Assembly (NCBI GenBank): GCA_021810145.1
Contig: JAJZJL010000034.1
Coordinates: 1 to 37,800, forward strand
DNA from: Planctomycetota bacterium
GTDB lineage: Bacteria; Planctomycetota; Phycisphaerae; WQYP01
DNA: 37,800 bases
Reading direction: 5' to 3'
Made by a program: the position numbers and the translations under genes. Positions 10,367-19,815 of this stretch are shown piece after piece. Each line of letters starts with the position of its first letter. The stretch's first letter is position 1. The notes below the pieces were generated by a model. The model was not told where the DNA came from. It was given only the letters and a program-made list of their open reading frames with translations, and made no database searches.

Positions 10367-11122
10367 GTGAATGCATCATCCGCACAACATCCGCCCGTCA
10401 CACTTCCCGTCTGCCGTATGATGATTGCCGATGCGGTTCGTAAAAATCGTCGCAACATTCTCATCAAGGGTGTAATCGGAACAGTCGGTGCGTTCCTGAC
10501 GCCGATGCTGGCCGGTGCCGTTGCCATATTGATGATGTTTTATATTGTGATCTGGATTATTGTGGTAGGTTCCGCCGCCGTGGCTGTGCACATTGGTGCG
10601 GCAATTTTTGTTGTGTGGGTGCTGTTTTACATGGGGCTTATGGTTGCGGCCTGGAAGCACGAATGGGTGGCACGCAATTTTTTCTACCAGTCCAGCGAGC
10701 GCCGGCCACCGGCCGATCTGTTCCCGCGCGATATGGCTGGCCCGGTGTTTTATATTCCGCTGGGAATGGATTTGCTGCAGGATGACGTTCCTCCACATTG
10801 GCTTCTGCGCATCGCGTGCTTCTGGGCGGATATTCTCGTTAAAGCAACCCTGCAGTGGAAGGTTTTTCGATTTGCGGCAAATGCGGATCATGTCTCGGCG
10901 GCGCGGATTATGCTCGCCATTGCCAACGCCTCCGGCTCTTCAATTGAAGTTGATCCACTGCTGAATAATGGCATGACCAAACCCCAACTGCATTCGGCAT
11001 TGTGCACGCTGATGATCCTGGATCTCGCGGCTTTGAATACGGATTGGTCCAAAGTATGGCTGAATCGACCGGTCCGAGAACAACTCGGATTGCCGCCGGA
11101 ACCGGGAAAAAGACGGAATTGA
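10367..11122 (+). CDS. Hypothetical membrane protein, divergent paralog of the next gene
   Basis: Two strong hydrophobic segments then a soluble domain; C-terminal domain alignable by eye to the downstream protein. Confidence 0.65.
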   Translation: MNASSAQHPPVTLPVCRMMIADAVRKNRRNILIKGVIGTVGAFLTPMLAGAVAILMMFYIVIWIIVVGSAAVAVHIGAAIFVVWVLFYMGLMVAAWKHEWVARNFFYQSSERRPPADLFPRDMAGPVFYIPLGMDLLQDDVPPHWLLRIACFWADILVKATLQWKVFRFAANADHVSAARIMLAIANASGSSIEVDPLLNNGMTKPQLHSALCTLMILDLAALNTDWSKVWLNRPVREQLGLPPEPGKRRN

Positions 11123-11169
11123 CCGCATCCCGCTCAAGCCGCAGATGGTCTTCAACCGAACAGATAGTT

Positions 11170-11958
11170 ATGCAAAATGTTTGTAACACGCTTGATTCAC
11201 GCCCTCGCTTTATCGACAATGCGAAAATGGCTGGAATGGAATTACTATCAATTGCCGAGTTACTGAAGCGCCGGGAACAATCGCGCGACAAGGAATTGCT
11301 CTGGATGCTGGGTATCGGAGCGGTGCTGAGTTTAATTCTTCCGGTGCTGCTGGGTTCAATGGCGTATTTTGCCTATCGACAATTTTCCAGCGGTTCCGGA
11401 TCGTATCTGGGATGGTTGGCCTGCGTGATCGTCTTTTCGGCCATATTCGTTCCATTGTTGTTGTTACGTGAAAAATCCAACATTGCCCCGGATGCCGCGA
11501 TCATCCGCACACGTGAAGATGAAGACAACCGGCGAGTCGTTTCGGTAATGGAAACCGAAATGGATTTACAAAGCTTCGGCCCCTTGGGCCTGCAACTCAG
11601 TGACGATCAGGCCGACACGGAGCACTGGTTGATTCGCCCCTTTTTCTTCGGGCCGCGCATGGTGGTGCGCGCATTGCCTTTGCGCAAACTCTTGCAGATT
11701 CTTGCGGCCAATACCGATCGACCGCGCGCTGCGGAAGTACTGGTTAAACTGGCGTCCCGGGATCGAGGCATGGCCACGGGTGATCTGCTGAAACCCGGAG
11801 AAGAGCCGGCGACACTGACCCCTACTCTGGCGTACCTGCGACAATTAGACTGGGTGGATTGCAGCACAGATGGCTCACGAATCTGGCTCAATTCCGCTCG
11901 CCGCCCGCAGATTACCGAAATATTGGATCAATTCGCCCCGGCTGCGAAATCACGCTAA
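11170..11958 (+). CDS. Hypothetical membrane protein, divergent paralog of the preceding gene
   Basis: ORF open from 11002; ATG at 11170, 11227 or 11236 are candidate starts; hydrophobic ELLWMLGIGAVLSLILPVLLG and LGWLACVIVFSAIFVPLLLL. Confidence 0.65.
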   Translation: MQNVCNTLDSRPRFIDNAKMAGMELLSIAELLKRREQSRDKELLWMLGIGAVLSLILPVLLGSMAYFAYRQFSSGSGSYLGWLACVIVFSAIFVPLLLLREKSNIAPDAAIIRTREDEDNRRVVSVMETEMDLQSFGPLGLQLSDDQADTEHWLIRPFFFGPRMVVRALPLRKLLQILAANTDRPRAAEVLVKLASRDRGMATGDLLKPGEEPATLTPTLAYLRQLDWVDCSTDGSRIWLNSARRPQITEILDQFAPAAKSR

Positions 11959-12072
11959 GCATCCTGCGCGTCTCCTGAATCGTGTTACCATCACACGCCT
12001 TGGAATGCTGCCGAGGTCCGGCTTGTGTCGCAAGATAATGGTAATTAATTGCAGACTAATTTTTTACAGCCT

Positions 12073-12124
12073 AAAAAAAATATAATTTTTTTCTTGACGC
12101 GCACGGGGGGGGGCGCGGTATACT
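12073..12124 (+). promoter_or_regulatory. Putative sigma70-type promoter with A/T-rich upstream element; G9 tract in spacer
   Basis: A8-TATAA-T7 upstream; TTGACG 12094-12099; TATACT 12119-12124; 19-bp spacer containing G9 at 12105-12113. Confidence 0.6.
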
Positions 12125-12130
12125 GCCGTT

Positions 12131-12392
12131 TGTCGTAAATCATTGCTCGGCAGCGGGGTCCATTGGAATGCTGCGGAGCGGGGTAAGGTAACAACCTGAT
12201 CAGGGGGGCAGAGAATCGTGACTGGGTGCGGGCGTTGTGGAATCACAATCTCGGCGAGCCGGTGGGTTGATCCCACCGGTAATCATGCTGCGAGCACCGT
12301 CCCGCTGCGCCGGGACGGCGGTTTGTACCATGCGGGACTCGTGAACCCGGATGGTAACAGCATTCCGGGCTTCTAACGCATCGGATTCAGCG
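12131..12392 (+). ncRNA. Putative structured 5' leader RNA (cis-regulatory or stand-alone)
   Basis: Inverted repeats at 12145-12154/12170-12179, 12235-12239/12244-12248, 12259-12266/12272-12279, 12297-12304/12311-12318 and 12326-12336/12346-12356. Confidence 0.5.
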
Positions 12393-12905
12393 ATGAATGC
12401 ACGTACCAGCAGAATTCTGATTCCGTTAGCCGCGGTGGTGTTCGTGGCATCGCTGGTTGGTCTTGGCGTGTCCGTCACCAAGCTGTTCTTCAGTTCCCAC
12501 CCGCCGGCCGCCGTTCACATAGCCGCCGGCGGTACCGCACCCGCGAAAGCGCTGCTGGCGTCGCTTGGAACAGTCCTGTTTGCCCGGGTAGGCGGAGGAA
12601 ATCCGCAGTCGGCCACGGAATGGAACGGAATGTATAACTGCCCAGCTAATACGTCCTGTGGAGCCGTGCCATGCCCGCATCCGTCATCCACGGGTTCGTG
12701 TGGAACCTATGTACAGTCATTTTTTATTGGCTCAATATGCAAACCCAATAACAGCGGGACGGACTCGTCGTGTAGCTACATCGGCAGCCCGACGGAATGC
12801 TCAGCAGTTTTTAATTGCAACTACGAACCCTATGACGGCCAATGTGATCCCAACGGAAGCCCTACCGGGTCGTACGTCTACGGGCAGCAAGTGAACTGCG
12901 ACTAG
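12393..12905 (+). CDS. Small exported cysteine-rich protein (10 Cys in the C-terminal half)
   Basis: MNARTSRILIPLAAVVFVASLVGLGVSVTKLFF followed by CPANTSCGAVPCPHPSSTGSCGTY...CKPNN...CSYIGSPTECSAVFNCNYEPYDGQCDPNG...NC. Confidence 0.65.
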   Translation: MNARTSRILIPLAAVVFVASLVGLGVSVTKLFFSSHPPAAVHIAAGGTAPAKALLASLGTVLFARVGGGNPQSATEWNGMYNCPANTSCGAVPCPHPSSTGSCGTYVQSFFIGSICKPNNSGTDSSCSYIGSPTECSAVFNCNYEPYDGQCDPNGSPTGSYVYGQQVNCD

Positions 12906-13042
12906 ACACCCGTGGCGTCGGTGGCTGGGCGGTGCATTGGAGCCACTGAGGCTGCAGCATGGAGCCGAGAGCGTTGCCGGGCGCGGCGGGTGGTTTTTGG
13001 TGAGGAGTCAGGAAAATTGGATATTTACCTGGGAGGATGCGA

Positions 13043-14095
13043 ATGGCAATTTCCGTGAGGATTAAGCAAATCCGAGAGTGGGGGGGCAGCAAATTCTGTA
13101 TATATTTCCTGATCAGCGCGGCAACGCTGTCCTTGCTGGGACCACACGCTCGGGCCAGCACTGCGGTGGTTAAAGATGAACTGCTGAACGCGCTTCACGC
13201 GCTGCGGCAGGCGGTCCGCTCCAGGGTAGTGTCTGGTTGGGGCGTCGCCGTGGAGAAAACCACCGACACCCAGTGGTACGGGCACGAAATGCGCGTCCAC
13301 TATCAGCCGCAAACGGTGAAGTTCTGGTTTTCCGGTAACGCGAGCCTGGCAAAAGAGTACAGCTCAGGCCATCCGCCGGTGCTGCTTCAGGCGGCACTGA
13401 GAAAAAATGGAATACTGGCCCATTTCCGTCGTTACAACATGGGGTTAAAGCTCGCAGCACCGCAGGTAACTATTATTGGTGGGGTGTTGCCCCATGTGAC
13501 CAACGATCTGCGCCCAACCGTGTGGACATACCGCCGGATTTCAGAAATTTCCAGTGTGATGCAGCCCGATGCACAGTTCTTTCGGATAGCGGAGCGCCAA
13601 TCGGCGGCAACCGTCAAGAATACCGGCCGCCGGATTATCGTAACTTTCAGGTACCCGCCGAATCCGCCGAGCTTCTTCGGCGCGAAGGCGGTGATCGTGT
13701 TCGACATGATGCGCGGCGGGATGGTGGCAAGCTACTACAACATGACCGACGAACTCAATGCAGCCCGACACAGGCTCAAAGAGATCGATACCATCACAAC
13801 GAGGTGGCGAAAAGTGGGCGGTTGCTGGGTCCCGGTCAGCAGAACGCTTGAAAGCCACTACTGGGTTAGCGGCAAAGACCGTGGATTTACACGTACAAAT
13901 ATCAGCTTTGTGAAATTTGTTCTCGGTCCTCTTCGCAATGACATTTTGAGCGCCAGCAACTTGGGAATCCCGAATGGGACATTCGTGGACGACACGGTGC
14001 ATAAGGAATTATACCATTTCACCGAGGCTGCCGCATCCCGCATTTTTGGCACGGCGAAACACAACCCACCGCGGCAGTCGGAGGGTGTGAAATGA
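13043..14095 (+). CDS. Exported protein of unknown function (possibly LolA-like fold)
   Basis: GGGAGG at 13031-13036 ahead of ATG 13043; signal peptide-like ISAATLSLLGPHARAS; long beta-rich-looking sequence. Confidence 0.7.
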   Translation: MAISVRIKQIREWGGSKFCIYFLISAATLSLLGPHARASTAVVKDELLNALHALRQAVRSRVVSGWGVAVEKTTDTQWYGHEMRVHYQPQTVKFWFSGNASLAKEYSSGHPPVLLQAALRKNGILAHFRRYNMGLKLAAPQVTIIGGVLPHVTNDLRPTVWTYRRISEISSVMQPDAQFFRIAERQSAATVKNTGRRIIVTFRYPPNPPSFFGAKAVIVFDMMRGGMVASYYNMTDELNAARHRLKEIDTITTRWRKVGGCWVPVSRTLESHYWVSGKDRGFTRTNISFVKFVLGPLRNDILSASNLGIPNGTFVDDTVHKELYHFTEAAASRIFGTAKHNPPRQSEGVK

Positions 14096-14586
14096 CCCCG
14101 CTCCGCTATTTCGCTTTTACAGGGTGCCTGTTCACCCTCGCTTATCGCCACGGGGTGGCGTGGGCCTCTGTACTTGGAAGGTGTTTGCTTGGCTCCGTTT
14201 TCGTAGCTGCCGCAATATTCAAATGGCGCGACATGAGCCAAGGCCCAACGTTGTACGGCAGCTTGGCACCAATGGGAATTCATCTGCCCGCGCTGATCAT
14301 AGTTGGTGAGGTATTCCTCGGGCTTTGGTTGTTGTCAGGTATGGCTAGGGGTGCCGCAGGCTTCAACGGCGTTCTCACGCTCTCATTATTTACCGGTGCC
14401 GTAATTTTTGACATGCTCCAGCCACACCCAATCCCGTGCCGCTGCATGGGCGCGGCCTATGTCGCCGCGCACAGCCCCGCTGCCGTGGAGCGAGGGCTGG
14501 CTCTCGGCATTGTGCGAAACGTGATGCTGGTCGGCCTGGCTGCAACGGTTTGGCTTTCTTCAGGCGGCACACGTGCCTGCACCTGA
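14092..14586 (+). CDS. MauE/DoxX-family-like redox-associated membrane protein
   Basis: Multi-helix ~160 aa protein with FVAAAIFKWRDM, IIVGEVFLGLWLLSG and PCRCMGAAY; ATGA overlap with the upstream stop. Confidence 0.65.
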   Translation: MTPLRYFAFTGCLFTLAYRHGVAWASVLGRCLLGSVFVAAAIFKWRDMSQGPTLYGSLAPMGIHLPALIIVGEVFLGLWLLSGMARGAAGFNGVLTLSLFTGAVIFDMLQPHPIPCRCMGAAYVAAHSPAAVERGLALGIVRNVMLVGLAATVWLSSGGTRACT

Positions 14587-14897
14587 TCTTTTCCGTCAGG
14601 GGCAGTTCCCATGGGATATTCCTCAGCACGCCACGATGGCTCCAACGCATGGCCGGTTCGCGCAAACGCCCACAGTTGGCCAACGGCACAACCAAACCGT
14701 TATTACTGCGGCTACCGGCAGGCCGGCCATGAATGCGAGTTGGCTCCACGAGAACCGCGCGGTGGTGAATTCTTGAGCGCATCGGCGACACGGAAGCTTT
14801 GGGGTTACACTTCGGGCGGGTTCGGCTTGAAACATTGAAGCGCTGCCTGGGAGTGCCGCCTTTCTGAATTCTGGAAATATCTTATGATGACCGGAAT

Positions 14898-16271
14898 ATG
14901 CAATGGATTCTCGACATTTTATATCTGTTTGGCCTGCTTCTGGCGGCTCCGTTTCTGCTGGCAAAAAGCCGGCGGACCGGCAAGTATCGTTCGGACTGGT
15001 CCGGTCGGATGGGATACCTTTCCCCTGCTGTTCAGGAGATTTTACGCTCCGCACCCGGACAACCGCGGGTGCTGATTCATTGCGTATCGGTCGGGGAGTT
15101 GTTGTCCACGCGCAAACTCGTGGAAGAATTGCTGCACGGCAATAGCTCGCTGCTGGTTATCATTTCCACCACCACCGATACCGGCATGGCCCGGGCATTG
15201 GCCCTATATCCGCCGCAAGCGGCAACGCGCGTGGTGGCGGTGCGGTATCCGCTGGATTTTTCCTTCGCCGTGCGGCGATTTCTCAGCACGATCAATCCTT
15301 CATTGATCGCACTGGTGGAACTGGAAACATGGCCGAATTTTTTGGCCATTGCCCATCGCCGCGCTATTCCGGTGCAGATCATCAATGGTCGCATGACCGG
15401 GCGATCGTTGCGGCGTTATCGGATTATTAAACCGCTGATGCGAAAAATGCTGCGGCGGGTAGATCATATCAGTGTGCAAACCGCGGAAATCGCCGAGCGC
15501 TTTGCGGCATTGGGTGCTGTTCCGTCGCGCATGGAAGTCGTTGCCACAATGAAGTATGACAGCGCTGATTTCACGGATCACATAACCGGTGCGGAGGCGA
15601 TGGCGGCAAGTCTGGGTATTCTGCCGGAACAGCGGCTGCTGGTGGCGGGATCAACCGGACCGGGCGAAGAGGAGATTCTTTTAGCCGTGTATCGGACGTT
15701 AAGCCAAAAATCGTCCCAATTAAGATTGGCCATTGCGCCGCGCAAACCGGAAATAATCGGTGATGTGATCGCGGCAATCCGGCAGGCGGGATATGAACCG
15801 ATATTGCGCACACAACGACCGGATGGGGCGGGTAAAGCGGTTTCACCGATCCAAACCGGACAGATCATCGTATTAGACACAATGGGGGAGCTTAAGAAGC
15901 TCTACAGTCTGGCATTTGCGGTGTTTTCGGGCCGGTCGCTGGTGAATCTCGGTGGCAGCGACATGATCGAAGCCGCGGCCCTGGCAAAGCCGTGCTGTTT
16001 TGGTCCGTATACCCATAATTTCTCCGATGCGGTGGCATTATTAACCAGCAGCGGTGGGGGTGTGACGGTAAAAAGCGCCGATGAAATGGAGGCTTTATTA
16101 CAAGCTTGGCTGGTGCATCCGGAAGAGGCGATGGCGATTGGACAGCGGGCCAGAGCGTCTCTGGAATCTCAGCGTGGCAGCAGCCGAATTTATGCGCAAA
16201 GAATGTTGAAAAATATTTTTTCGCATGCTGCAACTTCCAATGAAGTGCCTCGTTATACCCCCAAGGGATAA
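14898..16271 (+). CDS. waaA: 3-deoxy-D-manno-octulosonic acid transferase
   Basis: VLIHCVSVGELLSTRKLVEELL, STTTDTG, YPLDFSFAVRRFL, ALVELETWPNFL, INGRMTGRSLRRYR, FSGRSLVNLGGSDMIEAAAL. Confidence 0.92.
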   Translation: MQWILDILYLFGLLLAAPFLLAKSRRTGKYRSDWSGRMGYLSPAVQEILRSAPGQPRVLIHCVSVGELLSTRKLVEELLHGNSSLLVIISTTTDTGMARALALYPPQAATRVVAVRYPLDFSFAVRRFLSTINPSLIALVELETWPNFLAIAHRRAIPVQIINGRMTGRSLRRYRIIKPLMRKMLRRVDHISVQTAEIAERFAALGAVPSRMEVVATMKYDSADFTDHITGAEAMAASLGILPEQRLLVAGSTGPGEEEILLAVYRTLSQKSSQLRLAIAPRKPEIIGDVIAAIRQAGYEPILRTQRPDGAGKAVSPIQTGQIIVLDTMGELKKLYSLAFAVFSGRSLVNLGGSDMIEAAALAKPCCFGPYTHNFSDAVALLTSSGGGVTVKSADEMEALLQAWLVHPEEAMAIGQRARASLESQRGSSRIYAQRMLKNIFSHAATSNEVPRYTPKG

Positions 16272-16431
16272 GTGTTGCCGGAGTTATCGGGCCGGTGGCG
16301 GCGCGCCGGTGCGCGTGGCGAAGTTTATTGATAACCGTGTATACTGCTGATTTCCGGTCGGCACCGGATGGCGGAATATGGTTATTTTGTCACTTGGTGG
16401 CATAAAATAATACCGTAAACGGATTGTTGTC

Positions 16432-17163
16432 ATGGTTGAATTAAAAAATACATCCTCGCTGCTGGAAATTCGCGGCATGGTCAAGCGATATACGCTTGGT
16501 GAAACAGAAGTTCTGGCTCTCAATCGTGTTGATCTGACCATTGAAGAAGGCGACATGGTGGCGATCACCGGCCCATCAGGCAGTGGAAAATCAACATTGA
16601 TGAATATTCTGGGTTGCCTTGATGATTTTGATGCCGGGACTTACATCATTTCCGGTGAAGATGTTTCCAAACTCAGCGGAGACAAACTCGCGAATATCCG
16701 CAATCGGCTGATCGGCTTTGTATTTCAGAATTTTAACTTGTTGCCGCGGCTGTCAGCCTTGGAAAATGTTGAATTGCCCCTGTTGTATTCCGCAAATAAA
16801 GATGCCAAGGCGGCGGCCCGGAAAGCTCTGGAAGCCGTCGGTTTAGCCGATCGCATGCACCATGAACCCAACCAGCTTTCCGGCGGGCAGCGGCAACGCG
16901 TGGCGATTGCCCGGGCCATTGTGACCAATCCGGCCATCATTCTGGCTGATGAACCAACGGGAAATCTCGATTCGCGGGTGGGTAAGGAAATTCTGGAAGT
17001 ATTTCACCAGATTAACGATCAGGGGCGAACGATTGTCATTGTCACGCACGATTCCACTGTGGCCCGGCATTGTCGCCGCGAAGTGCAGATTCGCGATGGA
17101 CAGATTGTAGATATCGTTGAGCATAATCGCTCGGCAAGGGAACTGGTGGCCAAGGCGGGTTGA
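16432..17163 (+). CDS. ABC transporter ATP-binding protein (MacB/LolD type)
   Basis: Walker [24 protein letters not shown] signature, Walker [14 protein letters not shown]. Confidence 0.95.
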   Translation: MVELKNTSSLLEIRGMVKRYTLGETEVLALNRVDLTIEEGDMVAITGPSGSGKSTLMNILGCLDDFDAGTYIISGEDVSKLSGDKLANIRNRLIGFVFQNFNLLPRLSALENVELPLLYSANKDAKAAARKALEAVGLADRMHHEPNQLSGGQRQRVAIARAIVTNPAIILADEPTGNLDSRVGKEILEVFHQINDQGRTIVIVTHDSTVARHCRREVQIRDGQIVDIVEHNRSARELVAKAG

Positions 17164-17242
17164 GACCGGCACCCGAGGTGATTCCATATAACACAGACGG
17201 TTAAATCCATTAAAGGAGCCGCGAAAAGCGGAACAGGTACGG

Positions 17243-18592
17243 ATGAAAAAAGGTTTGATTATTACCGGCGTGGTCGCGGCAGCCGTTATTGGCGGTGCGG
17301 TTGCTTACCATCATTACCAGGCGGCGGGCGCAACGGTGGCACCCAAATTACATACCGCGGTGGTTAAAAAGGGTACTTTGACCGTGCATGTCTATGCCAC
17401 GGGTAATGTGCTGGCCAATCGAACGGTGGACATCAAATGCCAGGCGGGCGGCGAAATTACCAGCTTGCCGCTGGGAAATGGGAACCCCAATGATCAGATC
17501 GAGATCGGTGATAAAGTAAAAAAGGGACAGGTTATTCTGACCGTTGACCCGACGCTTGAATTGCAGGCTGTTACCATCGCGCAACAGGATCGGGATCAGG
17601 CCAAATTAACGCTGGAGACGGCCAAATTAAATTATGAAATCGCCCAGCAGAACCTGATTACGGCACGCCAGACCGATGAAGCCAATTTGCTCTCCGCGCA
17701 GGCGCAGGTGAAAAATGATCAGCTTAATGTGCAGCGCGATGCGACACTGTTAAAGGAAAATCTCGCGGCCCAGCAGACCTATGATACCGATTACACCACC
17801 CTGGTGCGGGACCAGCAGGCCGAACAACTGGCCAAAGTGCAGATCGCCCAGCTTAAACAACAGGCCTTGCAGGTCAAGCTTCAAAAGCTCAACGTGGCAA
17901 TGGACACTGTTGCCGTTCAAAAAGCCCAGGCCAGCCTGGATCAGGCCAACACGAACCTGGGGTACTGCAAGGTCAAAGCTCCCTTTACCGGCTATGTGGC
18001 GAATGTGGATGTGCAGCAGGGACAGGTTATTGCGTCGGCCACCAATAATGTCGGCGGCGGCACCACCGTTATGACGCTGGTCGATACATCTCATATTTAC
18101 ATCAATACAACTGTAAATGAAAGTGATATCAATCACGTCAAAATAGGTGACAAAGTGCAGATTACCGCCGCCGGAGCGCCGGGCGTGGTGTTTCCCGGCC
18201 GCGTGGCCCTGATTGCTCCGGAATCCATTCAGGATCAGAGCACCAGCAGCACCAGCGGTTCAACAAGCAATATTGTGACTTTTCAGGCAAAAATTGAGGT
18301 GCTCGGATCGCAAAAGCAGTTATTAAAACCCGGCATGACCGCCAATGTCGATATTTTTGCCGACAAATTGCCCAATGTTGTATATATTCCCCTGCAGGCC
18401 GTGGTCATTGAGAACAACGAAGATACCGTTACGGTGGTAACACCTGATGGCAAGCAAATCTTCAAACCCGTCACGCTGGGTGAACGCAACGATCTGGACT
18501 GGCAGGTGCTGCACGGATTGAAACCGGGGCAGAAAGTTCTGATCCATCTGGGCGTATCGTCAAGCATGTGGACACCGCACCATCATCATTGA
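17243..18592 (+). CDS. MacA-like periplasmic adaptor (membrane fusion protein)
   Basis: N-terminal TM anchor; lipoyl-like VKKGTLTVHVYATGNV; long coiled-coil; NLGYCKVKAPFTGYVANVDVQQGQVI; C-terminal HHHH. Confidence 0.9.
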   Translation: MKKGLIITGVVAAAVIGGAVAYHHYQAAGATVAPKLHTAVVKKGTLTVHVYATGNVLANRTVDIKCQAGGEITSLPLGNGNPNDQIEIGDKVKKGQVILTVDPTLELQAVTIAQQDRDQAKLTLETAKLNYEIAQQNLITARQTDEANLLSAQAQVKNDQLNVQRDATLLKENLAAQQTYDTDYTTLVRDQQAEQLAKVQIAQLKQQALQVKLQKLNVAMDTVAVQKAQASLDQANTNLGYCKVKAPFTGYVANVDVQQGQVIASATNNVGGGTTVMTLVDTSHIYINTTVNESDINHVKIGDKVQITAAGAPGVVFPGRVALIAPESIQDQSTSSTSGSTSNIVTFQAKIEVLGSQKQLLKPGMTANVDIFADKLPNVVYIPLQAVVIENNEDTVTVVTPDGKQIFKPVTLGERNDLDWQVLHGLKPGQKVLIHLGVSSSMWTPHHHH

Positions 18593-18609
18593 TTGTTGAA
18601 AGGATTACC

Positions 18610-19815
18610 ATGCTTTTATGGACGACAATTAAAATTGCGTTGCGCAGTATGTTAGCCAACAAGCTTCGCGCCATATTGACCATGCTGGGCATGATTATCG
18701 GCGTGGCGGCGGTCATTGCGATGCTCGCGTTGGGCAATGGTGCCAAATCCCGCATTCTCGGATGGGTTTCCCGTATGGGAAAAAATACCATCACCATCTT
18801 TCCGCATAATCCAAAAATGCCGCCGGTGCTCAATGGCTCCGCCGAACCGCTGACCCTTGGAGATGCGGAAGCCATGCTGAAAATCCCCGGTGTGAAATAT
18901 GTTTCTCCGGTTGTAACTTCGAGCGATCCGGTCAAATGGGGAACCAATGAAACATATTGCAACATCATCGGCTGTGCCTCCACTTACATCATCATCCATG
19001 ATTTCCAGATTCAGAGCGGGCACATGTTCAATGATTTCGACGCGCGCGACAGATCGTCGGTGGCGGTCATCGGCCCGGAAACGGCAACGCGGCTTTTTGG
19101 ATCACAGGACCCGATTGGCCATACCATTACAGTCCGCACGGAACGATTTAAGGTTATCGGGGTTCTGGTGCCGAAAGGCCGGCAGGGCTGGTTTGACCCC
19201 GATAATCAGGTATTACTGCCTTATACCACGGCGATGACCAAACTGATGGGCCGGGCGGTGGCATTAAATCATATAGATATGCAAGTTGATCATGCGGTTG
19301 ATCTGACTCCCGTTCAGGAAAAGGCGGAACAGGTTCTCCGCATCCGGCATTCGCTGATTCAAGGCGATGAAGATGATTTCTGGATTTCCAATCAGTTGCA
19401 GGTAATTCAGATGGCCAACAATATCGGCGGGGCGTTTACCATGTTCCTTGGATCGGTGGCGGGCATATCGCTTCTGGTTGGCGGCATCGGTATTATGAAT
19501 ATCATGCTCGTTACCGTCACGGAGCGCACACGGGAAATCGGCATCCGCAAGGCCATCGGGGCGCGGCGGCGCGACATTCTGCGGCAGTTTCTCATTGAAT
19601 CGATGCTGGTAAGCTTAATGGGCGGATTGATCGGAGTGGCGGTGGGTGTGGTAGCGGCGCATTATGTGAAATTCCGAAATTTTTCCGGTCAGGTTGAACC
19701 ACACATGGTTATTCTGGCATTGTCGATTTCAGCGGCCATAGGTATTTTCTTCGGCTATTATCCCGCCCGCCGCGCCGCCGGGCTGAATCCCATTGAGGCT
19801 CTCCGATATGAATAA
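18610..19815 (+). CDS. MacB-like ABC transporter permease (no fused ATPase)
   Basis: IALRSMLANKLRAILTMLGMIIGVAAVIAMLALGNGAK; MacB periplasmic domain; GGIGIMNIMLVTVTERTREIGIRKAIGARRRDIL. Confidence 0.93.
   Translation: MLLWTTIKIALRSMLANKLRAILTMLGMIIGVAAVIAMLALGNGAKSRILGWVSRMGKNTITIFPHNPKMPPVLNGSAEPLTLGDAEAMLKIPGVKYVSPVVTSSDPVKWGTNETYCNIIGCASTYIIIHDFQIQSGHMFNDFDARDRSSVAVIGPETATRLFGSQDPIGHTITVRTERFKVIGVLVPKGRQGWFDPDNQVLLPYTTAMTKLMGRAVALNHIDMQVDHAVDLTPVQEKAEQVLRIRHSLIQGDEDDFWISNQLQVIQMANNIGGAFTMFLGSVAGISLLVGGIGIMNIMLVTVTERTREIGIRKAIGARRRDILRQFLIESMLVSLMGGLIGVAVGVVAAHYVKFRNFSGQVEPHMVILALSISAAIGIFFGYYPARRAAGLNPIEALRYE

Noticed and set aside
12168-12191. Seven-codon upstream ORF (MLRSGVR) in the leader
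   Set aside because: No convincing ribosome-binding site and easily produced by chance; not reported as a leader peptide.
12393-14586. Methylamine dehydrogenase gene cluster
   Set aside because: Only a MauE-like protein is present; the Cys-rich protein has a single Trp, so it cannot supply the two Trp needed for tryptophan tryptophylquinone, and no heavy subunit or other mau genes are visible.
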